Origin: Roseococcus sp.
GTDB taxonomy: Bacteria > Pseudomonadota > Alphaproteobacteria > Acetobacterales > Acetobacteraceae
Reading direction: 5' to 3'
Assembly: GCA_026414745.1 (NCBI GenBank)
Contig: JAOAIK010000007.1
Location: 1 to 64,000 of the forward strand
DNA: 64,000 nt
This document shows, piece after piece, positions 8,811-16,439 of this stretch (within the stretch, counting starts at the first letter, position 1; every line of letters starts with the position of its first letter). The notes under the pieces were generated by a model. It searched no databases. It saw only the letters and a list, made by a program, of their open reading frames with translations, and was not told the DNA's origin. Both the position numbers and the translations under genes were made by a program.

Positions 8811-9097
8811 GCGAGCAGGCGGTCGATCGCCTGGGCGAGGCGGATGTCGCGCATCGACAGCCCGCCCGCATCATGGGTGGTGAGCAGGATCTCGACCCGG
8901 TTCCAGACATTGGACCATTCCGGGTGGTGGTCCTGCGCCTCTGCCAGCAGGGCGACGCGGGACATGAAGCCCCAGGCGGCCGAGAAATCCGGGAAGCGGA
9001 AGCTGCGGGCGATCGCATCGCGCCCTTCGACCAGGCGCCATTCCGGCAGGAGCTGGGGCAGGGCGGCGCGGGTGGCGGCGTCGAGCTTGTCAACCAT
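8807..9097 (-). CDS. phhB: Pterin-4a-carbinolamine dehydratase
   Basis: The enzyme dehydrates 4a-hydroxy-tetrahydropterin, recycling the cofactor of aromatic amino acid hydroxylases. It has 96 residues from ATG ([10 protein letters not shown]). The family pattern is complete: [19 protein letters not shown] with the active-site His pair, then [20 protein letters not shown]. An upstream in-frame extension to 9271 lacks family similarity. No phenylalanine hydroxylase gene is in the window. It overlaps mmcB by four bases. Confidence 0.93.
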   Translation of the reverse strand: MVDKLDAATRAALPQLLPEWRLVEGRDAIARSFRFPDFSAAWGFMSRVALLAEAQDHHPEWSNVWNRVEILLTTHDAGGLSMRDIRLAQAIDRLLA

Positions 9098-9203
9098 CGG
9101 TCGGATCCTCTCTCGCTCTGGGGGTGTTGTGCCGGTCTGCGATTTCGCGGCAAGGGGAGGCGGGCGCGCTGCGCCGCGCCGGGATCTGGGGATGGCAGGA
9201 GAG

Positions 9204-9596
9204 ATGCGCCACAGCACACCGCCCACGATCGAGGACATCGTGCGCATGGCCGAGCAGGCGCTCGCCGCCATCCCGCCCGAGTTGCGCGAGATGGTCCGGG
9301 GCTGTGCGATCGTGGTCGAGGAGGAGGCCGATGCGGAGACGCTCGCCGAACTCGGGCTCGACAGCCCATGGGAGCTGACCGGCCTCTACCGCGGCACGCC
9401 GCTGACGGCCAAATCGGTCATGGATGTCCCGCAGGCGCCCGATGCCATCCTGCTCTTCCGCCGTCCGATCCTGCTCGAATGGATCGAGACCGGCGAGGAC
9501 CTGTTCCGCCTAGTGCGCCATGTCCTGATCCACGAGATCGGCCATCACTTCGGCCTGACCGATCAGGACATCGCGCGGCTGGAGGCGGAGGGCTGA
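9204..9596 (+). CDS. Zincin-like metallopeptidase family protein (DUF1025)
   Basis: A 130-residue cytosolic protein of the minimal-zincin family, with the metal motif [11 protein letters not shown] near the C-terminus and the family's N-terminal helix and sheet ([25 protein letters not shown]). The start chosen has AGGAG only two bases upstream; ATG at 9192 is the alternative. Members are usually annotated as metallopeptidases, but no substrate is established and proteolysis is unproven. It is divergent from phhB and ends about 80 bases before the diiron-enzyme operon. Confidence 0.85.
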   Translation: MRHSTPPTIEDIVRMAEQALAAIPPELREMVRGCAIVVEEEADAETLAELGLDSPWELTGLYRGTPLTAKSVMDVPQAPDAILLFRRPILLEWIETGEDLFRLVRHVLIHEIGHHFGLTDQDIARLEAEG

Positions 9597-9620
9597 GCGC
9601 CCGGGCGCCCCTCTTTCGCG

Positions 9621-9656
9621 TTGACGCGGGCGGAGCCTGGGGCCTATTGTATACAA
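9621..9656 (+). promoter_or_regulatory. Promoter with overlapping GntR-type palindrome
   Basis: TTGACG (9621-9626) and TATTGT (9645-9650), 18 bases apart, form a plausible sigma70-type promoter. The perfect palindrome TTGTATACAA (9647-9656) overlaps the -10 element, so a bound protein would block it. The palindrome fits the TNGTNNNACNA type used by FadR/FCD-subfamily GntR regulators, and such a gene lies at 12038. A near-identical site precedes bchE at 12745. Confidence 0.55.
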
Positions 9657-9677
9657 ACCAGCCAGGGGAGGCCGCTC

Positions 9678-10403
9678 ATGCCCGAACTCATGGACAAGGA
9701 CACGTTCCGCAAGGCGCTCGAGAACGCGATCAAGGGCAAGGCGGCGACCGGCTCTCCCTTCTCCAAGGCCTGGGCCGAGGGGCGGCTGACCCGCACCCAT
9801 CTCGCCCGCTGGGCCGAAAATCACTACAAGTATGTCGGGCCCTTCGCCGATTATCTGGGCTATGTCTATGCCCGGATGCCGCATCAGTATCTCGAGGCGA
9901 AGGATTTCCTGCTCGCCAACATGTATGAGGAGGAGATCGGCGGGGATCGCCACACCGACCTCCTGATCCGCTTCGCCGAGGCCTGCGGCACCACGCGCGA
10001 ACGCGTGCTTGACCCCGACAACTGCAACGCGACCACCCGGGCGCTGCAGGCGTGGTGCTACTGCGTGGCGATGCGCGAGGATCCGATCGTGGCCGTGGCC
10101 GGCCTCGTGGTCGGGCTCGAATCCCAGGTGCCCAGCATCTACCGCAAGCAGACGCCGACGCTGCGCGAGAAATACGGCTTCACCGACTACGAGCTCGAGT
10201 TCTTCGACCTGCACATCGTCAGCGACGAAATCCACGGCGAGCGCGGCTATCAGATCGTGCTCGAGCACGCGAACACGCCCGAACTCCAGCAGCGTTGCCT
10301 GCGCATCTGCGAGATCGGGGCGGAGATGCGCCTGCTCTACACCGACGGCCTCTATCGCGACTACGTGGAACCCGACCTCAACCCGCTGCAGCGCGCCGCC
10401 TGA
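9678..10403 (+). CDS. Haem-oxygenase-like diiron enzyme (CADD/PqqC-like)
   Basis: The 241-residue all-helical protein belongs to the TenA/PqqC/CADD fold family. A full ligand set for the haem-oxygenase-like diiron oxidases is visible: E85-x6-H92, E148, and H179-x3-D183-x2-H186, with spacing very like CADD, BesC and UndA. It therefore probably binds two irons and activates O2; the substrate is unknown. The start is fixed by GGGGAGG six bases upstream. It heads a tight operon with two [2Fe-2S] ferredoxins, likely electron donors. PqqC itself is metal-free and lacks this set, and no other pqq genes are here, so PQQ synthesis is unlikely. Confidence 0.85.
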   Translation: MPELMDKDTFRKALENAIKGKAATGSPFSKAWAEGRLTRTHLARWAENHYKYVGPFADYLGYVYARMPHQYLEAKDFLLANMYEEEIGGDRHTDLLIRFAEACGTTRERVLDPDNCNATTRALQAWCYCVAMREDPIVAVAGLVVGLESQVPSIYRKQTPTLREKYGFTDYELEFFDLHIVSDEIHGERGYQIVLEHANTPELQQRCLRICEIGAEMRLLYTDGLYRDYVEPDLNPLQRAA

Positions 10404-10420
10404 CGGTTGCGCCCTTGCCG

Positions 10421-10705
10421 GTGGTGACCATCCTCGCCGGCGGCGTCTCCTACAGCGAGGCGCTGCCGGATGGGTCGAATCTGGTGGTTCGCGCAGGGGT
10501 GCGGAAGTTTCCCTGGCCCCATCTCAAGTACAAATGCGGCATGGGCAAGTGCGGCACCTGCGCAAGCCGCGTGCTGGCCGGGGCCGAACACCTGCCCGAG
10601 CCCAACTGGAAGGAGCGCGAGAAGCTGGGCGCGCGCCTCGCCGAAGGATGGCGGCTGATGTGCCAGCTCTGGCCCACCCATGACCTGACGATCACGCAGG
10701 AGTGA
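10421..10705 (+). CDS. [2Fe-2S] ferredoxin (first of the operon)
   Basis: A plant-type ferredoxin domain of about 94 residues. Cluster cysteines C39, C44 and C47 (CGMGKCGTC) plus C81 (LMCQLW) form the CX4CX2C...C pattern. The start is uncertain: GTG at 10421 or 10424, or TTG at 10415, are all possible, and none has a strong ribosome binding site. It follows the diiron enzyme by 17 bases and is a probable one-electron donor to it. It is longer between the third and fourth cysteine than adrenodoxin types and has a tryptophan-rich loop before the cluster (FPWPHLKYK). Confidence 0.85.
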   Translation: MVTILAGGVSYSEALPDGSNLVVRAGVRKFPWPHLKYKCGMGKCGTCASRVLAGAEHLPEPNWKEREKLGARLAEGWRLMCQLWPTHDLTITQE

Positions 10706-10710
10706 CGGCC

Positions 10711-11010
10711 ATGCCCTATGTCATCCTGACCAGCAAACCCGGCCAGTTCCGCACTGAACCCGGCCCCGGGATGCGGCCGGTGGAGGGCTGGGACTACTTC
10801 TTCTGCGGCCGGATGCGCGCGCACTTCCTGATCGCCGAACTCGACCGCCCCACCAAGGTGCGCGTGGTCGACGAGGAGGGGCCGATCAATCCCGTGCCGA
10901 GCAAATTCCTGCCGAGTTTCGAGAGCCTTGAGGCGGCGCGGGCCGAGCTGCGCAGCCTGGTCAGCTTCGGTTCGATGCCGGTCGAGCTCCGGCCCGCCGC
11001 GGCGGCATGA
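10711..11010 (+). CDS. Unknown 99-aa protein between two ferredoxin genes
   Basis: I do not recognise this family. The protein is soluble, with aromatic and charged patches (EGWDYFFCGRMRAHFLIAEL), one cysteine and an Ala-rich tail. CAGGAG lies eight bases upstream of the ATG chosen; a GTG at 10702 overlapping the previous stop is the alternative. Its stop overlaps the next ferredoxin by four bases (ATGA). Tight coupling on both sides suggests a dedicated accessory role in the same redox system, for instance docking or substrate handling, but that is inference. Confidence 0.75.
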   Translation: MPYVILTSKPGQFRTEPGPGMRPVEGWDYFFCGRMRAHFLIAELDRPTKVRVVDEEGPINPVPSKFLPSFESLEAARAELRSLVSFGSMPVELRPAAAA

Positions 11011-11366
11011 CCGGCACGACGGCCGAGGGCGAGGAAACATCGCCCCGGCGTATTACCATCACCTTCGCCACCAGCGGCGTGATCGCCACCGCCCAGGCGG
11101 GCAGCAGCCTGCTGCGTGTCTCGATCCGAGAGAAGGGCGGCATCCCCTGGAAGTGCGGCGGCGGGGTCTGCGGCACCTGCCGCTGCCGGATCGAGGCCGG
11201 GCGGGAGCATGCCGACCGCATCAAGCCCAAGGAGCGCCAGCACCTGAGCGAGGAGGAGCTGGCCCAGGGCTTCCGCATGGCCTGCCAGACCTTCGTCGCG
11301 GGGGATGTCACCGTCTCCTGGGTGCCGCGCGCCACCTCGCCCGACGGCAGGGTCAAGGCTGGCTGA
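11007..11366 (+). CDS. [2Fe-2S] ferredoxin (second of the operon)
   Basis: A 119-residue plant-type ferredoxin. The cluster ligands are C50, C55, C58 and C93 (KCGGGVCGTC and MACQT); an extra cysteine, C60, follows in CRC. The N-terminal 13 residues are an acidic extension absent from the first ferredoxin. The ATG overlaps the preceding stop. Two different ferredoxins in one operon suggest either two redox steps or separate partners. No ferredoxin reductase is encoded nearby, so electrons must come from a reductase elsewhere. Confidence 0.9.
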   Translation: MTGTTAEGEETSPRRITITFATSGVIATAQAGSSLLRVSIREKGGIPWKCGGGVCGTCRCRIEAGREHADRIKPKERQHLSEEELAQGFRMACQTFVAGDVTVSWVPRATSPDGRVKAG

Positions 11367-11513
11367 GCGCTGCGGCCATGCCGCCCCCCCTCCGCCTTCT
11401 CCGGCGGCAGCCGCGCCGGGCCGCCCGCCGGGTGCGGGTGGGCGGCGCCTCGCTATTGTCCGGCGGGCCCGCGCTGGCCGGGGCCGGGCTTGCCCTTCCG
11501 TCGCCGCGGCGAG

Positions 11514-11993
11514 CTAGAGCTTGATGTCGGCGGCGACCAGCACGCGATGCCCGGCCGGGGCGAGGAGTGCCGCCAGGGCGCCGAGCGCGGCCAGGCCGCA
11601 AGCGGTGTCTTGTTCGCCGTTGCCGCCGGAGAGGCCGACGCCCCCCACCACCTGACCGTCGACCACCACCGGGAAGCCGCCCACGAACACGGCGAAGCGC
11701 CCGCCGAAACTGTGCTGTATGCCGAAGGCCTCATTGCCCGGCAGGGCAGGCCCATGGGGCGGGGTGTTGAAGAGGTGGGTGCTGCGCTTGTGCCCTGCGG
11801 CGGTGAAGGCCTTGTTCCAGGCGATCTGCGGCCCCGTGACCCGGGCGCCGTCCATCCGCTCCAGCACGATCGGAAAGCCCCCCTCGTCGGTCACGCAGCA
11901 GCTTTGCGCCACGCCGAGTTCGGCTGCCTTGGCCAGGGCGGCGGCGACCATGGCGCGGGCCTCCTGCAATTCGAGCTTCCAGGTCTGCTTCAT
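11514..11993 (-). CDS. GlcG/HbpS family haem-binding protein
   Basis: This 159-residue cytosolic protein belongs to the DUF336 family (HbpS, GlcG, Cob(I)alamin adenosyltransferase-like fold). Typical elements are the helical start EARAMVAAALAKAAELG, VTDEGGFPIVLERMDGA, the KAFTAA helix, and the Gly-rich strand FPVVVDGQVVGGVGLSGG. HbpS binds haem and iron and GlcG occurs in glycolate operons, but most members have no proven function. It is divergent from the GntR regulator 44 bases away and converges on the diiron/ferredoxin operon. Confidence 0.85.
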   Translation of the reverse strand: MKQTWKLELQEARAMVAAALAKAAELGVAQSCCVTDEGGFPIVLERMDGARVTGPQIAWNKAFTAAGHKRSTHLFNTPPHGPALPGNEAFGIQHSFGGRFAVFVGGFPVVVDGQVVGGVGLSGGNGEQDTACGLAALGALAALLAPAGHRVLVAADIKL

Positions 11994-12037
11994 CGGGGTT
12001 CCTGCCTTTCTCGGGCTGGGCTAGGAGAGGCGGCGCC

Positions 12038-12688
12038 ATGGACGATCCCGCCGCCCGTGCACCGCGCGGCGCCCTCCGCCCCCCGCTGCGGGAGGTGGTG
12101 CGCGAGCAGCTCGAACGCGACATCCTCTCGGGCCTGCTGCGCCCGGGCGAGCGCCTGGTGGAGGAGGAGCTCGGCCGGCGCTACGGTGTCTCGCGCTCCC
12201 CGATCCGGGAGGCGATTCGCACCCTGGCGAGCGAGGGGCTGATCGAGGTCTCGGCCCGGCGCGGTGCGGTGGTGGCCGGCCTCTCGCCGCAGGAGGCGCG
12301 CGAATATGTCGAGGTGCGCGCGCTGCTTGAGGGCTACAACGCGCGGCTGGCCGCCCGCTACCGCCGGCCCGAGGTGCTGGCCCGCGCCGCGGCGATCCTG
12401 GCCGAGGCCGCCGCCGGCCGCGGTGATCTGGCCGAGCTCAACGCCCGCTTCCACGACACCCTGGCCGAGGCGGGAGGCAATGCGACGCTGCGGGCGATGA
12501 TGGAGAGCCTGCGCAAGCGCAGCGCCCGCGTCTTCCCCCCACCCGCCGATCCCGCCGCCGAACGGGCCACTTGGGAAGAGCACCGCGGCATCCTGGAGGC
12601 GATCCTGGCAGGCGATGAGGCGCTGGCCGCCGAACGGGCGGAGGCGCATGTGCGCAAGGCCGGGGCCGCTGCCCTGGCGGCGGGCTGA
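12038..12688 (+). CDS. GntR-family transcriptional regulator, FCD subfamily
   Basis: A 216-residue repressor-type regulator. The N-terminal winged helix (about 14-83) contains LVEEELGRRYGVSRSPIREAIRTL; the C-terminal all-helical FCD domain (about 88-215) has the metal- and carboxylate-binding histidine pattern (NARFHDTL, EEHRGILEAI, AEAHV). FCD regulators usually sense small organic acids. Two palindromes of the FCD type occur nearby, upstream of the diiron operon (9647) and between this gene and bchE (12745), and are its most obvious candidate targets. AGGAG lies ten bases before the ATG. Confidence 0.93.
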   Translation: MDDPAARAPRGALRPPLREVVREQLERDILSGLLRPGERLVEEELGRRYGVSRSPIREAIRTLASEGLIEVSARRGAVVAGLSPQEAREYVEVRALLEGYNARLAARYRRPEVLARAAAILAEAAAGRGDLAELNARFHDTLAEAGGNATLRAMMESLRKRSARVFPPPADPAAERATWEEHRGILEAILAGDEALAAERAEAHVRKAGAAALAAG

Positions 12689-12744
12689 GCCGCCCCGCAT
12701 CTCCGCCTGCATCGGCCTCGCTGCCCTCCAACCCATCGAGGGGA

Positions 12745-12754
12745 CTGTATACAA
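12745..12754. promoter_or_regulatory. Second GntR-type palindrome, upstream of bchE
   Basis: CTGTATACAA shares the 11-mer TGTATACAAAC with the site at 9648-9658. These are the only two GTATAC-centred palindromes I noticed in the window. It lies 57 bases past the gntR stop and 108 bases before bchE. Confidence 0.45.
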
Positions 12755-12798
12755 ACGGGGCTCCGCCCAGCAAGCCGGCCGTTCGTTTCGAACACGAT

Positions 12799-12812
12799 TT
12801 GACCCAGGTCAA
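12799..12812. promoter_or_regulatory. FNR/FnrL-type box upstream of bchE
   Basis: TTGACCCAGGTCAA is a perfect inverted repeat matching TTGAY-N4-RTCAA, the consensus for FnrL/FixK-type regulators. It ends 51 bases before the bchE start. In phototrophic alphaproteobacteria FnrL activates hemN and bchE-type oxygen-sensitive steps at low oxygen, which is exactly what follows here. Confidence 0.7.
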
Positions 12813-12862
12813 GGCGGTCTCTCACCCCGGGCGCATCCTGCAACCCAGGCGGGAGCAGGCCG

Positions 12863-14485
12863 ATGCGCATCCTTTTCATCCATCCCAACTACCATTCGGG
12901 CGGGGCGGAGATCGCCGGCAACTGGCCCCCGGCCTGGGTTGCCTATCTGACCGGAGTGCTGAAGCAGGCCGGCTTTTCGGATGTGCACGTCATCGATGCG
13001 ATGACGGATCGCCTCGACGATGCCGTGCTGCGCGCCCGGATCGCGCAGCTGCAGCCTGACATCCTCGGCACGACGGCGATCACCCCCGCGATCTATGCCG
13101 CCGAACGGCTGCTCGCCCTGGCCAAGGAGGTCTCACCGCGCACCCTCACCGTGCTCGGCGGGATCCACGCGACCTTCATGTACCGTCAGGTCCTGGCCGA
13201 GGCGCCCTGGATCGACTGCATCGTCCGCGGCGAGGGCGAGGAGATCATGGTCGAGGTCGCGCGCGCCGCCGCCGCCGGCGATTTCGCCGCCGCACGCGCC
13301 GCCATCAAGGGCATCGCCTATCTCGAGGACGGGAAAGTGGTGGCCACGCCCGCCGCGCCGACCATCCGGAATCTCGATGCGCTCTGCCCTGACTGGTCGA
13401 TCCTCGAGTGGGGGAAATACACCTACATCCCGCTCGGCACCCGGGTGGCGATCCCGAACTTCGCGCGCGGCTGTCCCTTCACCTGCAGCTTCTGCAGCCA
13501 ATGGAAATTCTGGCGCGACTATCGCATCCGCGACCCGCGCCGGGTGGTCGACGAGATCGTGAGGCTGCGCGATGAGCACGGTGTGGGCTTCTTCATCCTG
13601 GCCGATGAGGAGCCCACCATCAACCGCAAGAAGTTCGTCGCCTTCTGCCAGGAGCTGATCGACCGCAAGGTCGGTCTGCTGTGGGGTATGAACACCCGCG
13701 TCACCGACATCATCCGCGATGCCGATCTGCTGCCCTTCTACCGCCGCGCCGGCCTGATCCACGTCTCGCTCGGGACCGAGGCGGCGGCGCAGCTCAAGCT
13801 CGACCTCTTCCGCAAGGAGACCACGATCGCACAGAACAAGCGCGCCATCCGCCTGCTGCGCGAGGCGGGAATCGTGGTCGAGGCGCAGTTCATCGTCGGC
13901 CTGGAGAACGAGACGCCGGAGACGCTGGAGGAGACCTATCGCATGGCGCGGGATTGGGATCCCGATCTCGCCAACTGGTCGATGTACACGCCCTGGCCCT
14001 TCAGCGACCTCTTCCGCGAGCTCGGAGATCGGGTCGAGATCTTCGACTACGAGAAGTACAACTTCGTCACGCCGATCATCAAACCCGCGGCGATGGACCG
14101 CGCCGAGCTGCTCGATCGGGTGATGCACAACTACCGCCGCTTTTATGCGCGCAAGGCGCTGTTCTCCTACCCCTTCGCCGGCAGCGGGGAACGGCGGCGC
14201 TATCTGCTGGGCTGCCTCAAGGCCTTCCTCAAGGCCGGCTTCCGCCGCACCTTCTACGATCTGGGCAAGGTCGGCTACTGGGGACCACAGTCCAGGAAGA
14301 AGGTCGATTTCCGCTTCGATACCGCCCGCCGCCGCGCCGATCCCGACGAGGTGGAATGGACCAGCGTGCACAACCGGCGCAGCGTGGGAGAAAGGCCCGC
14401 CGCGCGGAAGGCCATGGCCTGCGGCGGGGGCAGCGAACAGCTGATGGAGGAGGGCCCAGCCGATGGCGGTCGCAACCCTTCGTGA
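12863..14485 (+). CDS. bchE: Anaerobic Mg-protoporphyrin IX monomethyl ester cyclase
   Basis: BchE forms the isocyclic ring E of bacteriochlorophyll without O2, using radical SAM chemistry and cobalamin. The 540-residue protein has an N-terminal B12-binding-type domain (about 1-140; [19 protein letters not shown]) and a radical SAM core with C204-x3-C208-x2-C211 (CPFTCSFC), followed by the [10 protein letters not shown] and [10 protein letters not shown] segments characteristic of BchE. GGGAG sits seven bases before the ATG. The C-terminal about 40 residues are low-complexity and overlap bchJ by 23 bases. The FNR-type box upstream suggests induction at low oxygen. Confidence 0.95.
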   Translation: MRILFIHPNYHSGGAEIAGNWPPAWVAYLTGVLKQAGFSDVHVIDAMTDRLDDAVLRARIAQLQPDILGTTAITPAIYAAERLLALAKEVSPRTLTVLGGIHATFMYRQVLAEAPWIDCIVRGEGEEIMVEVARAAAAGDFAAARAAIKGIAYLEDGKVVATPAAPTIRNLDALCPDWSILEWGKYTYIPLGTRVAIPNFARGCPFTCSFCSQWKFWRDYRIRDPRRVVDEIVRLRDEHGVGFFILADEEPTINRKKFVAFCQELIDRKVGLLWGMNTRVTDIIRDADLLPFYRRAGLIHVSLGTEAAAQLKLDLFRKETTIAQNKRAIRLLREAGIVVEAQFIVGLENETPETLEETYRMARDWDPDLANWSMYTPWPFSDLFRELGDRVEIFDYEKYNFVTPIIKPAAMDRAELLDRVMHNYRRFYARKALFSYPFAGSGERRRYLLGCLKAFLKAGFRRTFYDLGKVGYWGPQSRKKVDFRFDTARRRADPDEVEWTSVHNRRSVGERPAARKAMACGGGSEQLMEEGPADGGRNPS

Positions 14486-15077
14486 GGCGGGCTCCCTGCC
14501 GGCCGAGGAACCGGTCGGCCGCATCGGCCCCAATGCGGTCCTGCAGCTCTCCGATGTGCTGCTGGAACAGGACGGGGCAGAGGCGAGGCGGCGCATCTTC
14601 CAGGCGGCGGGCCTGCTGCGCCACCTGGCCAGCCCGCCCTCGACGATGGTCGAGGAGCGCGAGGTCGCGAGACTGTTCGGCGCGCTGGAGCAGGAGCTGG
14701 GCCGGCCGGCCGCGCTCGAGCGCATCCGCCGCGCCGGGCAGCGCACGGCGGAATATCTGCTGGCCCATCGCATTCCGCCGCTTGCCCGGATGCTGCTGCC
14801 CAACCTGCCGGCGAGCTTCGCCGCGGTGCTGCTGACGCGCTCGATCCAGCGCCATGGCTGGACCTTCCTGGGTTCGGGCAGCCTGGCGGTGGTCCGCGGC
14901 CAGCCGCTCGGCATCCGCATCCGCTTGGCCGATGCGCTGGCGCGGCATGCCGCGCTGGCCTCCGAATACTACCGCTCTGCCTTCGAGGAGCTGTTTCGCG
15001 CCCTGGTCCACCCCGCGGCGCACGCCCTGCCTCAGCCTGCGCCCGCCGGCATCTGCCGCTTCGACATCCTCTGGTAG
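14463..15077 (+). CDS. bchJ: BchJ, bacteriochlorophyll biosynthesis V4R-domain protein
   Basis: The 204-residue protein carries a C-terminal V4R domain (about 95-190; [21 protein letters not shown]). It is annotated by tradition as 4-vinyl (8-vinyl) protochlorophyllide reductase, but the reductase activity is now credited to BciA/BciB and related enzymes, and BchJ is better viewed as a porphyrin-binding accessory factor. It overlaps bchE by 23 bases in another frame and precedes hemN by 45 bases, consistent with one low-oxygen tetrapyrrole operon. Confidence 0.9.
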   Translation: MAVATLREAGSLPAEEPVGRIGPNAVLQLSDVLLEQDGAEARRRIFQAAGLLRHLASPPSTMVEEREVARLFGALEQELGRPAALERIRRAGQRTAEYLLAHRIPPLARMLLPNLPASFAAVLLTRSIQRHGWTFLGSGSLAVVRGQPLGIRIRLADALARHAALASEYYRSAFEELFRALVHPAAHALPQPAPAGICRFDILW

Positions 15078-15122
15078 GTCGGCCATGACGGCGCGCCTTT
15101 TCCTGCCCAAGGACATCGCCCG

Positions 15123-16439
15123 ATGAACAGCGCTCGCCTCGTCCTCGCGGAACGCCAGGTGCCGCGCTACACCTCCTATCCCACAGCCCCGCATTTCCAC
15201 CCCGGCATCGGGCCGCGCGAATACGCGGATTGGCTGGCTGCGCTGCCGGCGGAGGCGACGCTTTCGCTCTACCTCCATGTCCCTTTCTGCCAGGCGATGT
15301 GCGCCTATTGCGGCTGCCATACCAAGGTGGTGCGCAGGCCGGAGCCGATCGAGGCCTATCTCGCCGCGCTGCTGGCCGAGATCGAGCTGGTCTCCGACGC
15401 CACCGCGGCGCGGCGCGTGACGCATCTGCACTGGGGCGGGGGCACGCCGACCATGCTCGGCCTGCCGGGCATGGCACGGGTGATGGAGGCTCTGGCCCGC
15501 CGCTTCGACCTCTCGGCCCTCGCCGAACATGCGATCGAACTCGACCCGCGCGCGATGACGGAGGAGACGGCGCGCGGCCTGGCGGGGCTGGGCACCAACC
15601 GGGCGAGCCTCGGCGTGCAGGACTTCAACGCCGCGGTGCAGCGCGCGATCGGGCGGATCCAGCCCTATGACGTGGTGGCGGCGGCGGTCGAGCATCTGCG
15701 CCGGCATGGCATCCGCTCGATCAACCTCGATCTGATGTATGGCCTGCCGCTGCAGGACCGCGAGGGGCTGCTGCGCAGCCTGGAGCTCGCGCATGGCTTG
15801 GCCCCCGATCGGATCGCGCTCTTCGGCTATGCCCATGTGCCCTGGATGAAGAAGCATCAGCGGCTGATCGAGGAGGGCACGCTGCCCGGGCCGCAAGCCC
15901 GGCTGATGCAGGCCGAGGCCGCGCGCAGCCTGCTGCTCGGCCTCGGCTACATGGGCGTGGGGCTCGATCACTTCGCCCGCCCGGAGGATGAGCTGGCCCG
16001 CGCCGCGCGGGAGGGGCGGCTGCGGCGCAACTTCCAGGGCTATACGACCGATGCCGCGGATGCGCTGATCGGTCTCGGCGCCTCCGCGATCGGGCGTCTG
16101 CCGCAGGGCTTCGTGCAGAACCGGCCGGATCTGCGCGCCTATCGCGCCGCGATCGCAGCCGGGCGCTTCGCCACCCAGCGCGGCAAGGCGCTGAGCGCCG
16201 ATGACCTGCTGCGCGGAGCGATCATCGAGCGGCTGATGTGCGATTTCGCGGTGGAGGTGGATCGGGCGATGCTGGAAGAGGTCCGCCCGCGCCTCGCCCC
16301 GCTCGCCGAACAGGGTATCGTGACCCTGCGCGGGGGGCGCATCGTCGTCACGGCCGAAGGGCGGCCTTTCGTGCGGCTGGTGGCTGCCGCCTTCGACGCC
16401 TATCTCGACCAAGCGGGGCGGCACAGCGCGGCGGTCTGA
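15123..16439 (+). CDS. hemN: Oxygen-independent coproporphyrinogen III oxidase
   Basis: HemN decarboxylates coproporphyrinogen III to protoporphyrinogen IX with two SAM molecules. The 438-residue protein opens with VPRYTSYPTAPHF and LYLHVPFC, binds [4Fe-4S] through C56, C60 and C63 with a fourth cysteine in CGC as in the E. coli enzyme, and contains HWGGGTPT and LDLMYGLPLQ. Length fits HemN rather than the shorter HemW-like proteins. It feeds both haem and the bchE-dependent bacteriochlorophyll branch. An aerobic hemF lies at 45160. Confidence 0.95.
   Translation: MNSARLVLAERQVPRYTSYPTAPHFHPGIGPREYADWLAALPAEATLSLYLHVPFCQAMCAYCGCHTKVVRRPEPIEAYLAALLAEIELVSDATAARRVTHLHWGGGTPTMLGLPGMARVMEALARRFDLSALAEHAIELDPRAMTEETARGLAGLGTNRASLGVQDFNAAVQRAIGRIQPYDVVAAAVEHLRRHGIRSINLDLMYGLPLQDREGLLRSLELAHGLAPDRIALFGYAHVPWMKKHQRLIEEGTLPGPQARLMQAEAARSLLLGLGYMGVGLDHFARPEDELARAAREGRLRRNFQGYTTDAADALIGLGASAIGRLPQGFVQNRPDLRAYRAAIAAGRFATQRGKALSADDLLRGAIIERLMCDFAVEVDRAMLEEVRPRLAPLAEQGIVTLRGGRIVVTAEGRPFVRLVAAAFDAYLDQAGRHSAAV

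Noticed and set aside
9678-10403. Reading the diiron-type gene as pqqC
   Set aside because: No other pqq genes are nearby and a six-residue metal set absent from PqqC is present.
11420-11446. 7-bp GC-rich inverted repeat between the second ferredoxin and the HbpS gene
   Set aside because: Stem too short and loop too long (13 bases), with no T-run; expected by chance in such GC-rich sequence.
13133-16424. Very long minus-strand frames over bchE, bchJ and hemN
   Set aside because: Both are shadows of recognisable radical SAM and V4R genes; their translations are His/Arg/Gly-rich without motifs.
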